NCBI GenBank assembly: GCA_035253825.1
Contig: DATFBM010000007.1
Coordinates: 62,001-126,000, forward strand
DNA length: 64,000 bases
Origin: JACCTH01 sp035253825
GTDB lineage: Bacteria; Actinomycetota; Acidimicrobiia; Spongiisociales; ZC4RG35
Direction: 5' to 3'
Of the stretch, positions 50,306-58,263 are shown piece by piece. Numbering within the stretch: the first letter of the stretch is position 1; each line of letters starts with the position of its first letter. The notes below the pieces were generated by a model, which had not been told where the DNA came from, did not search any database, and saw only the letters and a list, made by a program, of their open reading frames with translations. The translations under genes and the position numbers were made by a program.

Positions 50306-51411
50306 CCCCAATCGAGCTTCTCGTCCGCCGCCCTCATACCTGGTGGTCGTCACCGAATACCACCCTGGCTGGATTCGGTGATAAAGCAGTCGTTGATCCC
50401 GGCGTTGGTCCCGATCGGTTTCGACGCGCCGAGACAGTCCAGCATCCGGTGGTCTTCGCCAGCTTCGCCTTCGATGAGAGGGCTCCGCAATCGGTTTTGG
50501 TGGTGCCCGAGACGGTCGTTGAGCTGGCTGGCGACGACCTCAGGACGACGGGACCGACTGTCGACCTGTCCCATCCTCCCCTTGAGGCCCGCCGGCATGA
50601 TCGCCCCCGCTTCGCCGGCTCATCGCTTCCCGACCATCTCTGGCTGGAAGCAGTCGGAGCCGTGATCGGCTTGATCGAGACCGCGGCAGTGAAGAAGGTG
50701 GTGCTGGCCCGGGATCACGCTCTCTGGTCGAAGGAGCCGTTTGATCCGTATCGGGTGCTGCAAAGACTTCAACTCCGATTTCCCGAGTGTTTCCTGTTCC
50801 TTATCGAAGGCCTCGTTGGCGCCTCCCCCGAGCTCCTCATCAGGAAGAGCGGGCGACAGATCTCCGCGGTCACTCTTGCCGGTACCGCGGCCCGCGGGGA
50901 CAGTCCCGAAACGGACGCGCTCTTGGCCAAGGAACTGGCGACGTCGGAAAAGACCAGGGTTGAACATCGGCTGGCGGCCGATTCGGTGCGCCAGGTTCTT
51001 TCCTCTTATTGCTCTGACTTGATATCACCGCTCGAGCCCGAATTGCTGCGCCTGGACAACGTGCAACATTTGGCAACCCCGTTCCGTGGTCGGCTCGACG
51101 AAAACCTCCACGTCCTCGACTTGGTGGGAGCTCTCCATCCCACTCCGGCAGTGGGCGGGGTGCCGACCGCGGAGGCTCTTGAGGTCATTTCCTCGTTGGA
51201 AAGTATGGATCGGAATCGATACGCCGGGCCTATCGGCTTCTTCCGAGCGGACGGTGACGGGGAATTCGCAATTGCGCTGCGCTGCGCCGAGCTGACCGGC
51301 GCCCGCGCCCGCCTTTTCGCCGGCAATGGAATTGTGGCTGGCTCGGTGCCCGAGGAAGAATTGGAGGAGACCCGCCTCAAGCTGGCGGCGATGCTCTCAG
51401 CTCTCGAATAG
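50302..51411 (+). CDS. menF: isochorismate synthase
   Basis: A 369-residue chorismate-using enzyme: KKVVLARDHALW, TLAGTAARGDS, ATPFRGRL, LHPTPAVGGVP, RNRYAGPIGFF and ARLFAGNGIVAGS. These match the MenF/EntC isochorismate synthases. It converts chorismate to isochorismate, the entry to menaquinone synthesis, supported by menD and menC on the opposite strand; its 3' end overlaps menD by 15 bp. Confidence 0.92.
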   Translation: MTPIELLVRRPHTWWSSPNTTLAGFGDKAVVDPGVGPDRFRRAETVQHPVVFASFAFDERAPQSVLVVPETVVELAGDDLRTTGPTVDLSHPPLEARRHDRPRFAGSSLPDHLWLEAVGAVIGLIETAAVKKVVLARDHALWSKEPFDPYRVLQRLQLRFPECFLFLIEGLVGASPELLIRKSGRQISAVTLAGTAARGDSPETDALLAKELATSEKTRVEHRLAADSVRQVLSSYCSDLISPLEPELLRLDNVQHLATPFRGRLDENLHVLDLVGALHPTPAVGGVPTAEALEVISSLESMDRNRYAGPIGFFRADGDGEFAIALRCAELTGARARLFAGNGIVAGSVPEEELEETRLKLAAMLSALE

Positions 51412-53055
51412 AGACTCGACGGCTCTGGTCACCTCGTCCGTTATCTGTCGATGCACCTCCACGTTGCGGGCCCGATCGGTGCGAACTTCGACTATCGAGA
51501 TGCCACTCGCGGCCAACCCGTCCCTGATCGTTTGCTGAAGTTGCTCTGGGCGTTCGACCAGTGTGTGCTCAGCTCCCAACGCTTGGCTGAGTCCACCGAA
51601 ATCAACCCCGCTCGGTGTCCCGAAGATCCGCTCGAAATGCTCGGGGTAGTTGGCTTGCGGTAGGAAAGAGAAGATCCCACCGCCACCGTTGTTGACGAGG
51701 ACCAGAACCAGGTCGGGAGTGGGCTTGATGAGAAGTCCATTGGTGTCGTGCAAAAAAGATATATCGCCCACCAATCCCAAGACGGGTTTCCTCGCTGCGG
51801 CGGCGCCGGCGGCGAGCGAGATGAAACCATCGATACCCGAGGCACCCCGATTGCTGACGAAGTCGAGGCCGGTACGGGGGGAGGCAAACCAATCCACATC
51901 TCGAACCGGCATCGAAGACCCGACGGCCATGACGCCACCGTCGGGAATCGCCGCCACCGCGTCGCGGGCTGCGCGTGGCTCGGTGATGTCGGGAAAGCTG
52001 TCTAGCACCTGGTCGATGATCTGGCGGGCGGTTGCCTCCGCCTTTTGCCATGAAGCCGCCCAGGCTTCGTCCAATCCAGCTGGTACCCACTCCCCTATCT
52101 CCGCCATCTGGGCAGCCCTGCGGCCGGGATCAAACCAACCGGGGCCGGCGACGATCGTTTCGACCCTCGTTAGGAGTGTGGCGAGGGATCGAGAGAGTCC
52201 CGGAGTTCCCAGGGCCACCACCAGCTCCGGCATGAGAGTCGCGCTCAGCGCCTCGGAACCGAGAAGGTGGTGGGCGGTGCTCACTGTTCCCGGAGTCCGA
52301 CACCCGCTATGCCCCTCGGCGACGACCACCATTCCCAGATCGACCGCAGCATGAACGAGGTCGGCATCGGCACCGGGACCGGCCACCACCAGCGTGCGCC
52401 CGCGCACTCCGAGCTCGCCAGCAGCCTTCTCGCTGAGCTGGGTCCGAGTCCAAGCCCGACCATCGCTGCGACCGCTGAGATCGCCTCGATAAGGCTCGGC
52501 AATAGCTCGGCCGTCGTCGGTTGCTGGAACCAACGGTTCGCGGAATCCGAGGTTGAGGTGGACCGGCCCGGTACGAGCGGCTTCTACCGCCTGGCAAACC
52601 AGCGACCGCCACCCGGATGGCTCCCCCGGAACATCGGCAGCGGCCGGCACATCGGCAAAAAACCGAGCCCGCTCGCCAAAGATCTTGATCTGATCGATCG
52701 TCTGGTTGGCGCCGCTTTGTCGAGCCTCGGCGGGTCGGTCTGCGCTTATCACCACCAGGGGCGTGCGGGAGCGATCGGCTTCCACTACGGCCGGGAGCAG
52801 GTTGGCCACCGCCGTCCCCGACGTGGTCAGCACGACGGCCGGCGTCTTGCCCAGTTTGCCGTACCCGACGGCCCAAAACCCCGCCGACCTCTCGTCGAGG
52901 GAGACGTGCAGATCGAGCCTCTCATCGGTGGCGGCCGACATGGCCAGTGCGCCCGACCGCGAGCCCGGTGCCAGCACCAGGTCCCTGATGCCGTTGCGAA
53001 CCAATTCGTCGATGAACACCCGAGCCATCGCCACCGAAGGATTGGGCGCACTCAC
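51397..53055 (-). CDS. menD: 2-succinyl-5-enolpyruvyl-6-hydroxy-3-cyclohexene-1-carboxylate synthase
   Basis: A 552-residue thiamine-diphosphate enzyme. The N-terminal ELVRNGIRDLVLAPGSRSG, LDERSAGFWAVGYGK and LTTSGTAVANLLPAV are MenD motifs; the cofactor region has LGLVGDISFLHDTNGLL and VNNGGGGIFSFLPQ. It joins isochorismate with 2-oxoglutarate-derived succinic semialdehyde. GTG start overlapping the menC stop (GTGA). Confidence 0.94.
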   Translation of the reverse strand: MSAPNPSVAMARVFIDELVRNGIRDLVLAPGSRSGALAMSAATDERLDLHVSLDERSAGFWAVGYGKLGKTPAVVLTTSGTAVANLLPAVVEADRSRTPLVVISADRPAEARQSGANQTIDQIKIFGERARFFADVPAAADVPGEPSGWRSLVCQAVEAARTGPVHLNLGFREPLVPATDDGRAIAEPYRGDLSGRSDGRAWTRTQLSEKAAGELGVRGRTLVVAGPGADADLVHAAVDLGMVVVAEGHSGCRTPGTVSTAHHLLGSEALSATLMPELVVALGTPGLSRSLATLLTRVETIVAGPGWFDPGRRAAQMAEIGEWVPAGLDEAWAASWQKAEATARQIIDQVLDSFPDITEPRAARDAVAAIPDGGVMAVGSSMPVRDVDWFASPRTGLDFVSNRGASGIDGFISLAAGAAAARKPVLGLVGDISFLHDTNGLLIKPTPDLVLVLVNNGGGGIFSFLPQANYPEHFERIFGTPSGVDFGGLSQALGAEHTLVERPEQLQQTIRDGLAASGISIVEVRTDRARNVEVHRQITDEVTRAVESLFES

Positions 53056-54011
53056 GCCAGCAACTCCGCCGCCGATCGCAGCCTCTGCAGCATCAGCGCC
53101 CCAACCTCGGCGGTGGCCGCATGCTTTTCCAGAAGCTCGGGATCTGGCTCGGGTCGTCGGACGTTCAGGAAGCCGCCGACCGGGAGGAGCGGATTCGCCA
53201 CCACATCGTCGTAGAACAGCGAGGCCGTGCCGAGGCCACAGGCGTAGATCAATTCGGGCAGAGCCGCGGCAGCCGCCAATCCGGCGGCGAGGCCAACCGA
53301 CGTCTCGAGTGCGGAGGAGACGACCGTGGGCAAGCCCGCTCGACTGGCCACGTCCAACGCCCTCGCCACTCCCCCCAGGGGCTGAACTTTGACGACGATG
53401 ATGTCCGCTGCCCCCCGCTCGGCTACTTCCAGGGGATCTGCGCCGGCGCGCACCACCTCATCCGCAGCGACCGGGATCGGGATCCTTCGCCGGAGCTCGA
53501 CCATCTCCTCGATCGTTCGGACCGGTTGTTCGACGTATTCGAGGTCGAAGCCAGCGAGACGTTGCAAGCCTTCGGTGGCTTCATCCAAGGTCCAGGCGGC
53601 ATTGACATCGATGCGAAGCTTTCCCTCCGGTCCCAAAGCCTCTCGTACCGCTTGCACGCGGGCGAAATCATCCTCGGGGCGCTGGCCTGCCTCGGCCACC
53701 TTGACCTTGGCGGTCCGGCAACCCGAGGTGAGAACAATCTCATATGCGGTCGACGGATCTACAGCCGGAACTGTGACGTTGATGGGCACTTGGCTGCGCT
53801 GGGGTGGAGGCCAAACGGCACAAGCCCCTTCCAGCGCTGCGGCCAGCCATCGAGCCGTGACCTCGGGCGGATACTCAGGGAAAGGAGAGAATTCCCCCCA
53901 ACCCTCCGGTCCCCTGATAAGGACCGCATCCCGGCTCTCCACTCGCCGAAAGCGATGCCGCATGGGCAGCGAGATTGGGAAAAGCTCGAGCGATTCGACG
54001 ACAGCCGTCAT
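53052..54011 (-). CDS. menC: o-succinylbenzoate synthase
   Basis: A 319-residue enolase-superfamily enzyme: the acid/base Lys in CRTAKVKVAEAG, metal ligands in RIDVNAAW, YVEQPV and VAADE. It dehydrates SHCHC to o-succinylbenzoate in menaquinone synthesis. The ATG overlaps the cytochrome gene stop (ATGA). Order on this strand: manC, cytochrome c, menC, menD, all overlapping. Confidence 0.92.
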   Translation of the reverse strand: MTAVVESLELFPISLPMRHRFRRVESRDAVLIRGPEGWGEFSPFPEYPPEVTARWLAAALEGACAVWPPPQRSQVPINVTVPAVDPSTAYEIVLTSGCRTAKVKVAEAGQRPEDDFARVQAVREALGPEGKLRIDVNAAWTLDEATEGLQRLAGFDLEYVEQPVRTIEEMVELRRRIPIPVAADEVVRAGADPLEVAERGAADIIVVKVQPLGGVARALDVASRAGLPTVVSSALETSVGLAAGLAAAAALPELIYACGLGTASLFYDDVVANPLLPVGGFLNVRRPEPDPELLEKHAATAEVGALMLQRLRSAAELLA

Positions 54012-54313
54012 CGCTGTTGGTCCCGAATGAAATCGATCACTCGCTCGATTTGCTCCTGACTCAGCGTGTTCTGAAAAGACGGCATACGACCGCGCCCCCG
54101 GGTGATGGTGAGCTCGAGGAAGGCATCATCCTGAGCGGCGGCATTGGAGCCGGGGCCGAGGGCAGGTCCGATGCCCCCACTCAAATCCGAGGCGTGGCAG
54201 TTGGCGCAGACCTGTTCAAAGACCTCGGCACCCGATGCATCTGCTGAGGGTCGGTCGCTACATGACATCAGCAGGAAGGCCGTGAGGATCAAGGAACGAC
54301 CAGCTCGGATCAG
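54008..54313 (-). CDS. small lipoprotein c-type cytochrome
   Basis: A class I cytochrome c with one haem site, CANCH, and a likely axial Met in GRMPSFQN. The lipobox is LLMSC, so the protein is membrane-anchored outside the cell. The shortest start (TTG 54292) gives a signal with no positive charge. The frame is open to a CTG at 54313 that overlaps the manC stop as CTGA, has GAGG seven bases upstream, and adds an Arg-containing n-region (IRAGRS); I prefer it (101 residues). Placement inside a menaquinone operon suggests a role in the electron transport chain. Confidence 0.82.
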   Translation of the reverse strand: MIRAGRSLILTAFLLMSCSDRPSADASGAEVFEQVCANCHASDLSGGIGPALGPGSNAAAQDDAFLELTITRGRGRMPSFQNTLSQEQIERVIDFIRDQQR

Positions 54314-55344
54314 AGGTAATCCTCACCGAGACGCTCAACCAATTTCCTGACGTCCTGGGCGGCCAGGCGGCGCGTCACCAGCACCGCATCGGGCGTCGCC
54401 ACCACGACGAGGTCCTCGATTCCGGAGACCGCCACCAGCGGGCCGTCGGAGCGGATGTAGCTTCCCCGGGAATCAACCGCCACCGCGGAACCGATGATCA
54501 CGTTTTGATCCGGATCCTTATCGCCTAGTTCCCAGAGCGTCTCCCACGATCCGATGTCGTTCCATTCCGCCGCCAGCGGCACCACCACCGCCCGCATGGT
54601 CTGTTCCATCACCGCGGTGTCAATCGAAACCGCTGGAGCCGAGCCAAATTCGGGACCGAGGAGGGAACCGAACTCGGTCGCCTTGGCGGAACCAACTGCA
54701 GCCCGGACAGCTGACAGCACCTCTGGAGCCAGTCGCTCCATCTCCTCCAGCAGGACCCCCACCGGGAAGACAAACATTCCGCTGTTCCAGAGGGCGCCCG
54801 AGGCAATCAGCGAAGCGGCCGTCTCGCGACCCGGTTTTTCGACGAAACGCTCAATAGGAAGCGCAGAGGCCAGGCCGTCGGACTTGGGGACGATGTAGCC
54901 GTAGCCGGTCTCGGGCTTGACTGGCACCACCCCAAAGGTCACCAAATGACCGGTCGCGGCAGCCGCCAGAGCCCGTTCGAGCGACTCCAAAAAGGCAGTC
55001 GGACGATTGATGTGATGATCGGCCGGCATCACCACCAGGATGTCCTCGGGCTTTGCCAACAAGGCGGCGGCCGCAACGGCTGGAGCCGTATTTCGCCCGA
55101 CGGGCTCGGCGACGATGGTCACCGACTGGTGGGCGCCGAGTTCGCGGCGGAGATGCGGTACCTGGTCGACGTTCGCGACGATCACGGGTGCCGTCTCCAG
55201 GTGAGAAAGACGATCGAGGGTCTGCGCCAGCATTGTCCCGGTGCCGATCACCTTCTGAAACTGCTTGGGCCGGTGTCGGCGCGATAGTGGCCAAAGGCGA
55301 GTCCCCGATCCGCCCGAAAGGACGACCGGGATGAGCAGCGACAT
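54310..55344 (-). CDS. manC: mannose-1-phosphate guanylyltransferase
   Basis: A 344-residue nucleotidyltransferase: PVVLSGGSGTRLWPLSR at the N-terminus, PKQFQKV, VVMPADHHI, FVEKPGRETA, WNSGMFVFP and WNDIGSWETLWEL. It makes GDP-mannose from mannose-1-P and GTP. Short for ManC proteins that carry an isomerase domain, so it is the transferase only. I start at ATG 55344. The gene is divergent from mannosylglycerate synthase, whose donor is GDP-mannose. Confidence 0.93.
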   Translation of the reverse strand: MSLLIPVVLSGGSGTRLWPLSRRHRPKQFQKVIGTGTMLAQTLDRLSHLETAPVIVANVDQVPHLRRELGAHQSVTIVAEPVGRNTAPAVAAAALLAKPEDILVVMPADHHINRPTAFLESLERALAAAATGHLVTFGVVPVKPETGYGYIVPKSDGLASALPIERFVEKPGRETAASLIASGALWNSGMFVFPVGVLLEEMERLAPEVLSAVRAAVGSAKATEFGSLLGPEFGSAPAVSIDTAVMEQTMRAVVVPLAAEWNDIGSWETLWELGDKDPDQNVIIGSAVAVDSRGSYIRSDGPLVAVSGIEDLVVVATPDAVLVTRRLAAQDVRKLVERLGEDYL

Positions 55345-55350
55345 CGAAGT

Positions 55351-55358
55351 TAGGGTAT
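55351..55358. promoter_or_regulatory. overlapping divergent -10 elements between manC and the GT78 gene
   Basis: TTAGGGTA-type sequence reads TAGGGT on the plus strand (55351-55356, eight bases before the GTG at 55365) and TACCCT on the minus strand (55357-55352, seven bases before the ATG at 55344). Both fit TANNNT at leaderless distance. The plus strand also reads GGGTAT (55353-55358), the SigB -10, but no GTTT lies 15-17 bases upstream. Confidence 0.5.
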
Positions 55359-55364
55359 CGCGGC

Positions 55365-56468
55365 GTGTCATCGGGTCCGGCTCAGTCGCTCGTAGCCGTC
55401 CCTTTTCTCTCTGAGGCGCCAGACCTCGTGGCCGCCACTCTGCAAGAGGCCCTGGCCCATCCGGCTGTTGCTCTCGTGCTCGGAATCCACGGCGACGATC
55501 AGGCCGTCAATGCCGCGGTCACAGAGCTCGTGGCGGGCAGCAATGGAATCAATCTGGTTCCTCAGCGCAGGCTCGGGAACCTTCGTCCTGGCAAGGGAGA
55601 CGCCATCAACACCGGCTTTCGCATCTTTCTCGAGGAAACTGGCTACCAACGCCTCCACTTTTACGACGCCGACATCAGGTCTTTTGACCGCGGCTGGATC
55701 CACCGAGCTGAGCTTGCCCTCGATAAGGGCTTTCAGGCCGTGCGCCACTTCTACCCCAGGTCTCCCACTGACGGGATGATTACTTGGATGGTCACCCGAC
55801 CGGGCTTCGGACTGCTTTGGTCGGACTCGGTTCTCCCCTGGATCCAACAGCCCATGTCAGGCGAGGTGGCATTCGAGCGAGATGCCGTGGCAGTGCTGAT
55901 GGCCGACCCCATAGTGGCCACCCAAAGCGATTGGGGGATCGACACGGCCATAACTCACCGCTCCGTAGCGCATGGCCTGTCTATATACGAGACCTTTGCT
56001 CCCGAGGGGAAGGATCATCAACTCTACGGAAGCCTCGCGGAGCTACGGACGATGCTTCTCGAATGCCTCCATACCCTGCAACGTCTCCAGGGGGCAAGCC
56101 CACCCCGAGCGATTGAACACTTCGCGGAGTCGGTCGCATCCGAAGAAGCGCCGGCCGCGGTTCAGCGGGTCGCTTACGACGTGAACGAGACCCGCGCGAT
56201 CGCTCACCAATCATGGTCCCCCGAACAGCAAGAACTGCTTCGCCACTACTTCGATCAAGATCTCAACGATCTGGACACGCCGACCTGGCTTGCAGTGTTG
56301 GATGTTCTGTTGCGGGACTTCGACCCTTCATCCCGGGACTGGCAGGAAGTGGCGTTCCGGCTATGGACGCGCAGAGTGTTGTCCTACTCAGAAGGGATTG
56401 AGGGTGTCACATACACAGAAGCCATGAGTCATCTGCAAGCGATGGTGCGGGTGGCGGTCTCTTGGTGA
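55365..56468 (+). CDS. mgs: mannosylglycerate synthase (GT78)
   Basis: A 367-residue glycosyltransferase close in sequence to Rhodothermus marinus mannosylglycerate synthase. Shared features include LRPGKGDAINTGFR, the metal-binding HFYDADIRSF, MITWMVTRPGFGLLW, SDWGIDTAITH and YETFAPEGKDHQLYG, and a helical C-terminus with FRLWTRRVLSY. The enzyme transfers mannose from GDP-mannose to D-glycerate in one step, making the compatible solute alpha-mannosylglycerate. GTG start 20 bp from the divergent manC, the donor-making gene. Family call is from recalled sequence similarity over most of the length. Confidence 0.9.
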   Translation: MSSGPAQSLVAVPFLSEAPDLVAATLQEALAHPAVALVLGIHGDDQAVNAAVTELVAGSNGINLVPQRRLGNLRPGKGDAINTGFRIFLEETGYQRLHFYDADIRSFDRGWIHRAELALDKGFQAVRHFYPRSPTDGMITWMVTRPGFGLLWSDSVLPWIQQPMSGEVAFERDAVAVLMADPIVATQSDWGIDTAITHRSVAHGLSIYETFAPEGKDHQLYGSLAELRTMLLECLHTLQRLQGASPPRAIEHFAESVASEEAPAAVQRVAYDVNETRAIAHQSWSPEQQELLRHYFDQDLNDLDTPTWLAVLDVLLRDFDPSSRDWQEVAFRLWTRRVLSYSEGIEGVTYTEAMSHLQAMVRVAVSW

Positions 56469-56536
56469 TTCAAGCCCTTAACTAAATCGCAACACGACTT
56501 TGATGTTTTGTATTGAATTCTTCATGTAACGCGTAC

Positions 56537-56554
56537 GCGCACACTCTCGTGCGC
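56537..56554 (+). promoter_or_regulatory. leader hairpin upstream of the H1-like gene
   Basis: GCGCAC and GTGCGC arms around a six-base loop, ending four bases before the AAGGAGG ribosome site of the H1-like gene. The preceding 56480-56530 stretch is unusually AT-rich for this genome and probably holds the promoter, though no clear hexamers stand out. Confidence 0.4.
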
Positions 56555-56568
56555 TCGAAGGAGGACAA

Positions 56569-56763
56569 ATGGCAACCAAGAAAGCTACGCCTCGCAAGAA
56601 GGCCGCGGCTAAGAAGGCACCTGCCAAGAAGTCGGCGGCAAAGAAGACCACGAAGAAGGCAACCGCCAAGAAGGCTCCAGCCCGCAAGGCTGCGGCGAAA
56701 AAGGCACCAGCCAAGAAAACGGCCCGCAAGAGCACAGCGCGCAAGACTGCCAAAAAGCGCTAG
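56569..56763 (+). CDS. histone H1-like lysine/alanine-rich protein
   Basis: A 64-residue, extremely basic protein composed almost wholly of Lys, Ala, Pro, Arg and Thr in AKKAPAKK and ARKxxxKK repeats, like the C-terminal tails of histone H1 and actinobacterial Hup/HupB. AAGGAGG ribosome site at ideal spacing and its own terminator show it is a real, strongly expressed monocistronic gene. Likely binds DNA or RNA nonspecifically. Similar repeats occur in the tail of the HBHA-like protein at 12514. Confidence 0.88.
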   Translation: MATKKATPRKKAAAKKAPAKKSAAKKTTKKATAKKAPARKAAAKKAPAKKTARKSTARKTAKKR

Positions 56764-56774
56764 CCGAGAAAATC

Positions 56775-56811
56775 AAACCCCGGATCCCCTTTTCGGAGAT
56801 CCGGGGTTTTT
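56775..56811. terminator. strong, probably bidirectional intrinsic terminator
   Basis: CCCCGGATC at 56778-56786 pairs with GATCCGGGG at 56798-56806 around an 11-base loop; AAA before and TTTTT after extend the stem. It follows the H1-like gene on the plus strand and the convergent 56818-58263 gene on the minus strand. Confidence 0.9.
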
Positions 56812-56817
56812 GTTTGC

Positions 56818-58263
56818 TCAATCGTCAGACGTGATCGAGACGTGATTGCACTCGACGCAAACCCGGCGAGTGAGCCCGCCGGCTGATCGTGACTCCTCGT
56901 AGCTGTGGACGTGCTCCTGGTCGGCCTTGGGAGCCCGTCGCAGCTTGGCGAGCAGACCGACGTTGGTCTCCGCGGGGTGGTGGCCGGCTCCCTTCGGCTC
57001 CTTCACCTTTCCCCGCGCCGCCTCGATGTTGGTGATCTGGCGAGCTTCCGTTTCCTCATCGGGCACCTGATCGTCGGGGGCTGTCTCCCGGCGACTCTTT
57101 CGCCGCTGCCGACGCTTGGTGAGCTCGTCGCTCGCCTCGTCTTCGATCTCGGGCTGGACCGGTGCCTCCTGAAGCTCACTGTCTGCGAAGGGAGTTTCGA
57201 TTACCAACGGCTCTTCGACTGAAAGATCGACTGTCACCAGTCGCGCCGGGGGCGGGGGTGCAATCCAGGAAGGCTCCGGATACTCGGGCTCCTCCAGGAC
57301 CGGCTCGTCGATGGGCGGCGGCTGGACCGGCGTTGGCGCGACCAGCGGCGGCTCGACCGGCGCATGCTCAATCGGCGGCCTCGGAGGACGCTTTCGCTTC
57401 GGGCGCGGAGCGGCCACTTCCTTGGGGACTTCAGAGGCGGCCGCGGGGGCGACCGCGGGAGGCTCTGTGACCGCCGGTTCGGCGCGTGGCTGTTTGCGAG
57501 GGGGCGGTGGCGGAGAATAGGGCTCGGTGTAGAGCGGACCCGATGGCGCCGGCTCTTCTTTGGGTGCCGCTCGCTTGCGCGGCTTCTTGGCCGGCGGGGG
57601 TGGCTCGCTCTTGGCAGCCTCAGCCAGCTCGAGGGCTTCCGCCTCCGCCCATGTGAGACGTCGCTTCTCCGACTCGTCGTTGGCGGCCGCTTCGGCGGAG
57701 GCAATCGCTGCCAATTTCTTGGCCAGATCGGAGGTGGGGACCTTCTTCGTCGCTTGCGGGCGGGTCGGTTCCTCAACCCTTATCGGCGCCGGCGCCGCCT
57801 CGACCGGGGCTTCGTCCTTGCGCCGGGCGGCGTCGGCCGCGGCCCGTCGATGGCGGCGCTTGCGCTTTTTGGCGTTAACCCAACCCTCTTGCATCCGGGT
57901 GACGCCTTCATATGCAAACACCAGGGCATCGTCGGCAAGGAATTCCATCTCGTCATCACCCAGGAAGAGGGTGAAACGCTCTGCGATCTCCCGCTTGACC
58001 TCGACGTCGGCGAGATACCAGCGGCCCATCAGGTCGGACCCGCGCAAGATCTCGAGGTGGAAGTCATCCACCACTAGCGAGACTCTTATCCCGGGACCAC
58101 GGTCACCGGGGGAACGAAGGGATCCTTTGAATTGCAAATGAACCTCTAACTCGGCCCGCGAAATCGATTCTTGAGCCGAAACACCATCCCATCCCCAAGA
58201 TCGGTCGTCAAGGGCGGATTCTCCCCGCTCACGGGGCGTAATCCTCAAGCGGTGGACAGGCAC
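56818..58263 (-). CDS. proline/alanine-rich protein with N-terminal conserved domain and C-terminal zinc ribbon
   Basis: A protein of up to 481 residues. Residues about 60-145 form a compact domain (VVDDFHLEILRGSDLMGRWY, RFTLFLGDDEMEFLADDALVFAYEG). A basic KKRKRRHRR segment follows, then 230 residues of Pro, Glu and Ala-rich low complexity, then a short basic stretch and a terminal zinc-ribbon-like HVHSYEESR..CVECNHV. I do not recognise the whole. The first possible start (GTG 58263) overlaps gcvP by 35 bp and has no ribosome site; a GTG pair at the domain start (VVDDF) is an alternative. Role unknown. Confidence 0.7.
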   Translation of the reverse strand: MPVHRLRITPRERGESALDDRSWGWDGVSAQESISRAELEVHLQFKGSLRSPGDRGPGIRVSLVVDDFHLEILRGSDLMGRWYLADVEVKREIAERFTLFLGDDEMEFLADDALVFAYEGVTRMQEGWVNAKKRKRRHRRAAADAARRKDEAPVEAAPAPIRVEEPTRPQATKKVPTSDLAKKLAAIASAEAAANDESEKRRLTWAEAEALELAEAAKSEPPPPAKKPRKRAAPKEEPAPSGPLYTEPYSPPPPPRKQPRAEPAVTEPPAVAPAAASEVPKEVAAPRPKRKRPPRPPIEHAPVEPPLVAPTPVQPPPIDEPVLEEPEYPEPSWIAPPPPARLVTVDLSVEEPLVIETPFADSELQEAPVQPEIEDEASDELTKRRQRRKSRRETAPDDQVPDEETEARQITNIEAARGKVKEPKGAGHHPAETNVGLLAKLRRAPKADQEHVHSYEESRSAGGLTRRVCVECNHVSITSDD

